From Takakia lepidozioides (lineage: Eukaryota; Streptophyta; Takakiopsida; Takakiales; Takakiaceae): a DNA stretch of 64,000 nt. The position numbers and the translations under genes were made by a program. Below the pieces are notes generated by a model. That model ran no database searches, had not been told where the DNA came from, and was given only the letters and a program-made list of their open reading frames with translations. Location of the stretch: NCBI GenBank assembly GCA_030704615.1, contig CM060734.1:59164042-59228041 (forward strand), given 5' to 3'. How positions within the stretch are numbered: position 1 is the stretch's first letter; the number at the start of each line of letters is the position of its first letter. Below, one piece after another: positions 55,664 to 64,000 of the stretch.

Positions 55664-56702
55664 ATGGCTCCATTCCTCAAAGCCTCCAACTCTTCTTCCT
55701 CTCGCTCTCGATTCCCCAGGTTTACCGATCCTCGACACCTTCACCCCTCGACATGTACAGGCTTTTATATGGCTCATCAAATCCACTCTATGGGCCTCAG
55801 CACACAGGGTCTCTCCCTGGTTCCCCGAAACACCATCCCCACCTCCCAAGTCTTCAACGATCCGCCCTCGAATGGCGCCCTCGTTGCAGGGCCATCCTCG
55901 TTCCCAGCTGCCTCCCCAGACAACCAAGCAGTGATCCAGGAGGAATCTCTTTACGACTCAGACGCCCTGCAGATTGCAATTAAGAAAGATCACCCGATGG
56001 TACCCGTTCAGCTTGCTCACATGGAGTCAAATGTTAACCACATCGAAAGTAAAGGAGTTCTTCTTCACTTTCCTGAAAAGAAGGTAAACATGAACCAAGC
56101 GCGAGACTGGGCTATAACGCATCTGGGGGGTTCCGGGGATTTGAATCATCACTTCTGCCATGCACAAGGTCGAGGATTCTACTCCATTCTATTTGACACC
56201 GAGGAAATGGTAGACAAGGCCAGGGCATTCAACCCACATCTGCATGGTTTCAATGTGAACATTTTTCCATGGTCTAAATGCATGGGCAACAGGAACGGTG
56301 AGATTTGGACCCCACGGATAATTGCTTTGCCATACATTCCGGATCAGTACTTATTCTGCCTTCCAGAAATTGGGAATTTTTTTGGAGCCTTTTTGGGTTG
56401 TCTTGGAGTATTTCACCCCGGGATGAGCACTGCCTCACTAAGGGAGAACCCGGCATGGAGGAGGGGCACCATTGCATCTAGGGCAAATGAAAATGGTTTT
56501 GCAAAAAATCGTGGTCATGATGCCAAAAGATAAAGTCTTACCAGAATTCATCAAACTCCCAATCAACAACCAGGGCAACTACTTTTCAGTTAAAGTGTCC
56601 AAGGACACAACAGTAGCAGCCTGCTTTTATTGTGGGATGTCAGGACACATCAGAGCGGATTGCCCAAAAGCAAAAAGGAAGAGATCAAACAACTACAACT
56701 AG
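55664..56702 (+). pseudogene. LINE-C ORF1, N-terminal half with CCHC knuckle
   Basis: The first frame (55664-56533) holds an RNA-binding-type region resembling the DUF4283 domain of plant L1 ORF1 ('HHFCHAQGRGFYSILFDTEE', 'WTPRIIALPYIPDQYLF'). After a frameshift near 56500 the protein continues with 'KLPINNQGNYFSVKVSKDT' and the zinc knuckle 'CFYCGMSGHIRADC' (C-x2-C-x4-H-x4-C). A TAG at 56700-56702 follows. ORF1 proteins bind the element RNA. Confidence 0.75.
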
Positions 56703-58468
56703 GTGCCTGCAAACTCTCTCATTATTCAAGACAAGGCTCCAACTTCAGACCCACACTTGGAGGTTCCTCCTGCAAAGGCCCCCACTCCGGAAAATGCCAT
56801 CCCAACTCCAACTTCGGTCTCTTCTGGACAGCTCGAAGATTCGGCAGTCCAACAAATCTCTCCCTCACCACCGGCAAAGAGGAGGAGAGAGACTCTGGAC
56901 CCCATGATCTTCGAAGCAACTACGGCTACTACATCCACATTCCAGAAAAATAAGGGAGCACTCGTCAGGGAATTTGCTTCTGCAAGCATCCAGGGCTCTT
57001 CCTCTACTACAACTCTTATCGCAGATCCCAAAGCTCCGCTTTCTTCAGCACCTCCCACCCATGTTATCCCCCAGATAATCAGATGGGAGATGGAGCAGGT
57101 GAAGAACAGAGGAAAAGCCTGCCCCAACATCCTGAAGAGGCCCCCACTGCAACAAGCTTCCTCTCCACCTCCCCGCCCATCCCCCATCGCACACAACCCA
57201 ACTATTGCCAAAATATGCGGGAAACTCTGCTCCCTCCCCTCGTTGTATCTCAAAGGCTGCTCTCAACTAACCTTCAACTCTGATCCAGCTGCCACCTGCC
57301 TGACCCCTATGATCTTCCGTAGAAAACCCTTTCCTGCCTTTCACGTCGTTGCCAGGGACAAAATGAGTTTCGAATCTATCTGGATGACTGTTCATGATAT
57401 CCAATCATTTGTTACCAAAAGCCCTATGGACAGCGGCCCCATCCCAACACTGTGTGCCAAACTGCAGGCCTACCTTCGCTCCCACCTTCCCCCCTACTCC
57501 CTGACATCTCCATCAGCTGTTACTTCGGGAGGGGAGCCTATGTGGAGGCTTTCCCCCGCCTTCGCCAAAACCTCTCTCCCAACACCAACATTTTTGCACT
57601 AATTGATGAAGAATCACTTCTCAGCAATGGCACCACGCTCCCAAGTGTTTGGGCAGATCCAGACCACTTCCATGGCCCCTGCGCTCCAAGTAAGGCCCTT
57701 ACCAGGGCAACGGACACTCTTAGCAATGCATTCACGATTCTACATGCAATTCTGGAAAAGGAGGTGGACGAACAAAACAAAGAAATTGAAAGACAAAGGA
57801 TGGTGGACTGCATCAACCCGACCTACTCCCCGTTTGGATCCCTCTCCACATCTAGCTCCTCAGATTGGCAAATGTCTCAATTTCTCACTCAGTAATCGCC
57901 AATATCTTCCCAGCAGCCCCTCGAATCGACGGGTCCCCTGTGCACAACTCAAGCCATGCTGCCCTCCCCAACGCCTATGCCAGCCCCTTCACACCCCATC
58001 CTTGTAAGTCCACCTCCACTCCCTCCCTCAATTCCACTTCTCAACTTCTCTGATTTTCGGAGTCAAAAAGCAAGTGTAGAATTCTATGTCTACGGAACAA
58101 CACCTCCTCCCTACCCGCCTTAAGGAAAACCTGGAAAATTCTACCATCTATAGGCTACCCTCCTTCTCAGGCTGGCCTCTCCTCCATCCTTGGGTTGGAT
58201 AACATTCCACTCGCAACCCCTGTTTCGTTCCAATCTCTTTTCCAGAACTCTGCAAGATTCATTCCGCTTGATGATTCTGGAAACTCACTCCATGGCAGGC
58301 CAAGCCCACTGGTACTCTTCATCCACCTTAAAGACCCCATCCACACCGCCCAACCCAACCTCTACTGGTCCCTCTCTCTCAGCCCATCTGACAAACGTAC
58401 CCAGTTTCGCTTCTTTTTATCCAGGCCATCAATTGAGTCTTATCCTCTCAGCCTGTCCCCATCCATAG
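56703..58468 (+). pseudogene. LINE-C ORF1, C-terminal half (Pro/Ser-rich)
   Basis: In-frame continuation after TAG 56702 ('ANSLIIQDKAPTSDPHLEVP', then Pro/Ser-rich low complexity). Shifted frames 57452-57895 and 58195-58479 carry the rest. No known domain was recognised here. The length suggests an unusually long ORF1 of roughly 900 residues when whole. Confidence 0.5.
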
Positions 58469-60028
58469 ATGCAGGTTAGTCTATCCTCTTGGAACATTAG
58501 GGGCCTGGGATCTGACCAAATGGCACTCAAAAAAGTCAAGCTATCAGCCTGGCTTAAACCCCTAATCCCCTCCCAAGCTATAGTTTTCCTTCAGGAACAC
58601 AAACTTTGTGATAGAAAGATTCTTAGACTGACTAACCAATTGTGGCCAACCTCCTCCGCGCTGTGGAAGCCATCCTACGAAGGAACAAAGGGATAGCCAT
58701 CCTCCTCTCCCCCTCTCTGTTTCATTGTCTTGTCAAGGATGAAATCTGGGAACCAGGGAGAGCCCAATTCTACTTCCTCAGATTCCCCAATGACAACAAC
58801 CCGGTTGGCTTCCTCAACATCTATGCCCCTAATGATTCCCTAGAAAGGTCAAGACTCTGGGATAAAATCTCTCTTCTAATGTCACAGCAACTAGACATAA
58901 ATAGATGGATTATTGGTGGTGACTTGAACATGGTCGAGAGAGATGGCGACAGACTAGGTAGAGGCTCATACCACCTTGGGTCTGATGAGGACTTCTCTTG
59001 GCACTGTTTGACCCAATATGGTTGAGTTTGAGAGGCCATCAGATGCCCTCTCTGGCTCCAGTCCCTTCTTCACCTGGTCAAACAACAGAAATATTCAAGA
59101 TCTATGCATGGCCCGACTAGATAGATTTTATTCTTCTCTGTCTCTTTCCCCCTTCACCTCTCTAAGCCCTCAGGAACCTATCCCTCTAGGATTCGACCAT
59201 GCCCTGGTCTCTGCAACCCTCACGCTGCCCAACTCTCACCCTAGAGGGAAAGGATGTTACAAACTAAACTCTTCACATCTTCGCCTGGCTTCCTTCACGG
59301 ATGCCCTCAAAAAAGCTTGGCATTCCACAGCCATTACGGCTTCATGCCCAATCCTCAAATTCGAAGCCAAATTAGCAGCTACAACCAAATTAAGCCAAGA
59401 ACTCAGCCAGGAAATTGCGGAGGCTAGGAAAAGAAAACAACAAGCCCTCAAGAAATGCCTAGGGGTCTGTCAGAAGAAAATAGAAGCTCGTAGGTGCGAC
59501 GCCCACACCTTCAATACCTACCTCGAAGCTCGATTCAACCTTGACAATTACAACCTAATCCTGGAGAACAAAATGAAAATGCAGGCAGGTATTAACTGGT
59601 CTATGAAAGGTGAGAAGATGTCCAAATACTTCTTCCAAAAAATGCAGCAACGTAGGGCCAGCCAAGCAATCTCCCATCTTTACATTGACAGTCCGGGAGC
59701 CTCCTCCAACATCCCTAGACAGATGTGTGCCTCCGCATACAATCACTTCTCTAAACTCTTCCAGGCGGATCCAAATGACTCTCTCTACCCTGATAAACTT
59801 AGAGAATGCCTCCAATGTATACCCCGTACTCTTCAGCCCCAGGACACCGCCGAGTTAGAAGCTGACCTGTCCTCACAAGAGCCAGGGATGGATGGGATGA
59901 CAGTTGAATTTTACAAGGCACTATGGACAACCATCTCCACTGACTTCTGTGACATGGCCAATGCCATTAAAAAAAAAGGGTTTTATGCCTGTCTCCCTGA
60001 CTCAGGGTGTTATCATTCTTCTTCATAA
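58469..60028 (+). pseudogene. LINE-C ORF2, endonuclease and start of reverse transcriptase
   Basis: Frames 58469-58696, 58642-59025 and 59018-60028 together give an APE-like endonuclease: 'SSWNIRGLG', 'VFLQEHKLCD', 'FLNIYAPNDSLERSRLWDKI', 'IIGGDLNMVE', 'ARLDRFYSS' and 'GFDHALVSATL' (the usual SDH appears as FDH). The finger region of the reverse transcriptase follows ('EPGMDGMTVEFYKALW'). Frameshifts lie near 58660, 59020 and 59970. Confidence 0.8.
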
Positions 60029-60990
60029 GAAAGGGGACAGAGCAAACATTGGCAATTACAGACCCATTACTTTGCTAAATGTGGCTTACAAAATAATCGC
60101 CAAGGCCTTGGCCCTTCGCATTCAACCTCTTCTCCCATCCATGATCAGACCCGGCCAGGCAGGTTTCGTTAAGGGCAGATACATTCTCGACAATGTGTTG
60201 TTAGCTCAAGAAGCAAGCAACTATGCATGCAGCACTGGCCAAGCTCTAGCCCTCTGGCTCCTAGACTTCGAAAAGGCTTTTGATAAAGTGGACTGAACCT
60301 TCCTGCAGGCAGTCCTACAGAAAGCAGGCCTCCCTCCCTATTTCTGCAAATGGGTACACATCCTCTTGCAAGGAGCAACTAGCAGAGTCACTATAAACGG
60401 ATACCTGTCAAAGCCTTTTCAACTACAAAGATCGGTCAGACAGGGATGCCCGCTTGCGCCATTCCTCTTCTTGTTTGTTGCAGACGCCCTTGACTACATG
60501 CTTCAAAGCAACCCCTTGGTGAAAGTTTTGAAACTGCAGAACCCCAGAACTGGGCATTGGAATGAGGTCAAAGATTCGATGTACGTAGATGATACCTTTT
60601 TGTTGCTTCAGGCAGACCACCCAACTCTTGTTGCGGCTCAAAACACCCTAGCCCACTTCTGCGACATCTCGGGATTCAAGGTCAATTGGTCAAAAACAGT
60701 CTAAATCCACCATAGGAGTATCCCCTACTTGGGGCCAACACCTTGGTCTCACATGGCTTAAAGATGGCGAGACCGTCACCTTGCTAGGGCATACATTTGG
60801 GATCAACCTGACAGAAGAGCAATGTATGGGCCCCACTATTCAGAAACTGAAACGCCAGCTTGCTTACTGGGGGTCTTGCCACCTCTCTATTACGGGTAGA
60901 GCGTTGATAGCAAACCAAGTTCTATTAGCTGGGGTTTGGTTCTTTGCATGCTGTTTGAAGAGCAGTATCGGACAAAGCTCTACTGATTAG
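59904..60990 (+). pseudogene. LINE-C ORF2, reverse transcriptase core
   Basis: Contains 'NYRPITLLNVAYKIIAKALA', 'IRPGQAGFVKGRYILDN' and motif A 'LLDFEKAFDKVD', then TGA in place of Trp at about 60294-60296. Motif B 'RSVRQGCPLAPFLFL' and motif C 'SMYVDDTFLLLQAD' follow. A stop near 60702 and a shift come before 'VTLLGHTFGINLTEEQ'. The palm aspartates are present. Confidence 0.85.
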
Positions 60991-61055
60991 GTTGGGAGTT
61001 TTTTTTTTTTTTTTTTTTTGGCTCTTGTAGAGAGTAAAAAATCTTCAAAGAAATA
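60966..61055. repeat. ~85-base insert with T20 run inside LINE-C
   Basis: Comparison with LINE-B (11160-11215) shows extra sequence here between 'CAGTATCGGACAA' and 'AAAGAGACTGATACGC', including a run of about 20 T at 61000-61020. It looks like a small later insertion. Confidence 0.5.
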
Positions 61056-62830
61056 AAGAGACTGATACGCAACTTCATCTGGGGTCCGCATCTGCTTCTC
61101 AGAACAGAAGACCCCAAGTATCATGGGCCCAGATCTGCCTCCCTAAAAAGATGGGAGGGCTAGGAGTCTTAGACCCAGAGACTCAAGTTAAGGCGCTTCT
61201 TGGGAAATGGATACCCAGATATCTGGGGCCCGAGGGAGGCTGGTGGAAGCTAATGATAGCTAACACTATCTACTCCTCCTCCCCAATGCAATGGGTTCTA
61301 TGGCCACAATCCAGCAGATGGATTGTCCAAGGATTCAATCACAAATCACCGGGCTCTGATCTTTGGTCCTCCATCTGGAAATCCTGGAATTGTCTCAGGC
61401 TTTTTTTGGTGAAAAAAGAGCCATCCTCATTTCATGAAACCTTGAGACAACACCTATTCCTCAATGACCCTAACCCATCGATAGATAACTAGGGTTCAGC
61501 AAAAAGATGGGCTGAATGGGAAACTAAACACCTTTGGGACAGCACCCCTCAATCCCTGAAAGGGGCTCTGGGTGCGAATCACCTCCAATCGGGAATACCT
61601 CTCATCATCCAATCAATCCCGAATACCTGGAAACTAGTACTCAAGGATGGCCCGGACCCTCATAGACCACATCAATGGATTCTTCCACAAAGTCCATCTT
61701 TACAAGTCATCTATGTTTATGAAGTCTATCCATCTATGATCTCCGATTACAGATTTCAGGCTCATGAACTTATAGGCAGCCTCTCCCTTACTAGCTCAGA
61801 CATCATTTCAATTCCAAATCAGGAAGCCATCCTTGCTAGGATCTGCCACTGGTCTTCACCGAAAAAAAACTTCAATCGTATTCCCCTGTTAACATGGCTC
61901 AGGAAATAATCATTCACTCTGGTTGGAAACTCGGGCATCGCATCCTTGCAATTGGACCCTGCTGAGTGGCAGTGGACAATCAATGACGAGATTCATCCTC
62001 TCTTCTCATACTCTGCTCGACAGGGTTACAGGGCATTACTTCGTGCCAGACCTCTCACCACAAAATGGGAGGGCAAATGGAATCATGAGAGATTCAGCGA
62101 GGAAAACTGGAAGGGCATCTGGTCAATAGTCTGGGAGAAGAAAAAGCCTGCCAAGATAAGTGCCTTTTCTGTGGCAGATAGCCAACAGAGTCCTCAAATA
62201 GAGTCCTCAACAGAGTCCTAATTTAAACTTCAACGCTGCTACCCAGGCTGTGTGGATGCTGTCCTGACCAAACAATAGAAACCCAGGAGCACTGTCTCTT
62301 TCAATGCCTAGCACCGAAAATTATCACGCCCTTGGTCCAATCATTCTACAGAAATTGGGAGCCCTTCAACCTTCACTCCGTGAAAATCCTCCTCAACTAC
62401 AGTCAAACAAGGAAAGCAAAAGCTCAGGACTGCCCGGTTTTTGAAGTGCTAAGATACTCAGTTCTCTGGAACATATGGAAAGGTCGATGTGCATGGATCT
62501 ACAACAAGGAAAATACATCCGCAACTGCTATTTTGACTCTTGTCTTCTTCGATCTCAAAGTAGCAGCTAAAAAAAAATGGGCTTCCTTGTGTGCAGAGGT
62601 TGTCAGGAAACCTGAGCGCCAGCCTGCACTACTCCATGCCTTCCAGACAACTTGGGCCCACCTCGGAATCATTTGTCGCTTCCCTTATGATCTCTCCTGT
62701 ATTTGGACAGAGGGCATCCCCTCCTACTGGGAAGGACACAGAGGACTGCTCTTCAGCATCCCCAGAGTTTGAAAGATCGGAGATCAACTGGAAGCATGTC
62801 ATGTCCTCCTCAACAGCGCGCCTCTACTTC
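61056..62830 (+). pseudogene. LINE-C ORF2, C-terminal region (zf-RVT-like)
   Basis: Fragments in several frames: 'LIRNFIW'-type segment (61060-61090), 'GGLGVLDPETQVKALLGKWI' (61151-), 'WKGIWSIVWEKKKPAKISAF' (62100-62165) and 'DCPVFEVLRYSVLWNIWKGR' (62430-62490). They match the C-terminus of LINE-B and plant L1-type ORF2 proteins. Stops and shifts are frequent. Confidence 0.75.
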
Positions 62831-63312
62831 CACCGTTAGAACTCTTATTTCTCTGCTCTAATCCAATCCCCCACTTTGTCTCACTCTCGCCTCTCTCTAT
62901 CCTGCCTGCTCCTTCTTCACCATCCCCCTTCACTACCACCCCATTCCGTCGAACCCCCGATCCTACCTCTGCCAAGTATTCTTAGGGCTAGAGTCCTCTT
63001 CTAACCCTCTTCCCTCCCACTCGCTAAATTACGCTCTTATCACCCTAATGCTACACTCCACCAGCATGGATAATCAACTGAGGGCTGGAGCCTCTCCACA
63101 CTTGGAGTTTCTAGTGATTTAATTCACGTCTTATGGTGTCGTCTTGTTACAGTTACTAGCTCTACGTTATCTGGCACAGCCTCCTGTGTGACATGCCTTA
63201 TGGCAGCCTTTGGCAACCGAGGGTTTTTTTTTTTTCCCTCCAATAATTATAATAAAGTTTGAGCAGGGCCTCAGTCCATTTTCAAAAACCAAAAAAATAA
63301 AAATAAAAATAA

Positions 63313-63870
63313 AAATGCAAAGGGAAAAAGTCCGGGAAATAGATATAGTCTAGGGACTTCAACAGGGAAATCACATCCCAAAATGCATAGGGAAAGAAAG
63401 AGGGAAATTATATTAGAGGAAATAAAGAGGGAATCTATGTTCTAGGAATTAAGTTAGGAGGAAAATTCATATCCTAGGGAATTGCAAGCAAACAGAATAA
63501 ACAGAGAAATTAACATATCTCCAGGGGACTTCAAATAGGGAAATTATATTTTTAAAATTCATAGGGTAATAAAGAGGGAATTTATATTTTTGAATTTCAA
63601 GAGGGAAGACAAATATGGGCCAAGGGATTTAAAGGCAAAAAATTAATAAATGAAAACTTAATATATTTTCCAGGGGTCTTCAATATCCTAAATGCATGGG
63701 GATATAAAAAATGCATTTATATTCTAGGAGCAGACTAGGTTGATTAATATCTTAATAGCTTAGGACTTGAGATGCAAAGGGAAACAAATAAAGAACCAAA
63801 ATGACACATCTAAATTTGCCATAGGAAAAGGGGAAAGAAAGATATTTATGTTGCAAAAGATATATATATT
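63313..63870. repeat. Minisatellite, right part
   Basis: This continues the array at 54317-54963 after LINE-C ('ATGCAAAGGGAAAAAGTCCG', 'TAGTCTAGGGACTTCAACAG'). It becomes more diverged towards 63870. Confidence 0.85.
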
Positions 63871-64000
63871 CCATAAGGATTTGAGTTAAGAGCCTCACTT
63901 ATATACCAATAAGTGCTCCGGTCTCACGCGTTTGAGCCACTACATTTCCGTGACACTCTAGACATTCAATATTGAGTTCAAGCATGTTATATGAGCCCAC

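Larger units (their letters stand above)
54964..63312 (+). mobile_element. LINE-C: near-full-length L1-type retrotransposon
   Basis: An 8.3-kb plus-strand element inside the minisatellite. It has a 5' leader (54964-55663), ORF1 (55664-58470, frameshifted), ORF2 (58469-62772, frameshifted) and a 3' untranslated region ending in an AAAAT-repeat tail (63290-63312). Repeat sequence 'AATGCAAAAGGGA' left of the element and 'AATGCAAAGGGA' right of it are likely target-site duplications. ORF2 has an APE-like endonuclease, reverse transcriptase and zf-RVT-like C-terminus. Defects include a TGA in place of Trp directly after motif A (near 60294) and several frameshifts. It belongs to the same family as LINE-B at 8.7-13.1 kb. 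Confidence 0.85.

Noticed and set aside
1-64000. tRNA or rRNA genes
   Set aside because: I scanned by eye for tRNA-like arms and rRNA signatures and saw none I could support. A tRNAscan run would be needed to exclude them.

Overview
The window looks like nuclear DNA of a land plant, probably a non-seed lineage (fern, lycophyte or bryophyte grade). The evidence is PLS-class PPR proteins with a DYW editing domain, a chloroplast early light-induced protein (ELIP), a plant-type complex I small subunit, part of plant exocyst SEC5, GT-AG introns and very dense retrotransposons. The species cannot be named from sequence alone.

Layout: 0.5-3 kb, a PPR gene that has lost its DYW tail. 3.8-6.6 kb, a frameshifted APE-type LINE. 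6.9-8.7 kb, C-terminal exons of SEC5, cut off by a scrambled LINE (8.7-13.1 kb). 14.9-19.9 kb, a multi-exon minus-strand gene for a nucleic-acid N-methyltransferase-like protein, a second partial paralogue, and a family of GGCGCC-centred palindromes. 20.6-21.4 kb and 31.3-32.3 kb, two related non-autonomous elements with TTAA target sites (piggyBac-like). 22.2-23.0 kb, a compact three-exon complex I subunit gene that appears intact. 25.6-44.7 kb, a broken ELIP copy split by a 4-kb LINE with a restriction-like endonuclease, by hairpin repeats and by a large Ty3/gypsy element. 46.7-49.8 kb, a PPR-DYW gene with three frameshifts. 52.3-53.5 kb, the apparently intact ELIP gene. 54.4-63.9 kb, a minisatellite interrupted by a near-full-length LINE.

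The most striking object is the Ty3/gypsy element on the minus strand (33.0-43.2 kb). Between its gag/protease region and its reverse transcriptase it carries a C5-cytosine DNA methyltransferase domain. Motifs I, IV, VI, VIII and IX/X are visible in DNMT3-like linear order. Its integrase ends in a canonical PHD finger. The element would therefore encode a DNA-methylation writer and a candidate histone reader. It is now dead, and many of its stop codons could have arisen by C-to-T change.

Host genes that could still work are the complex I subunit (22175-23035) and the ELIP gene (53507-52268). The methyltransferase-like gene has most exons in order but also one in-frame stop and one uncertain junction. 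Most other coding material is broken. Positions of splice sites and frameshifts were worked out by eye and could shift by a few bases.
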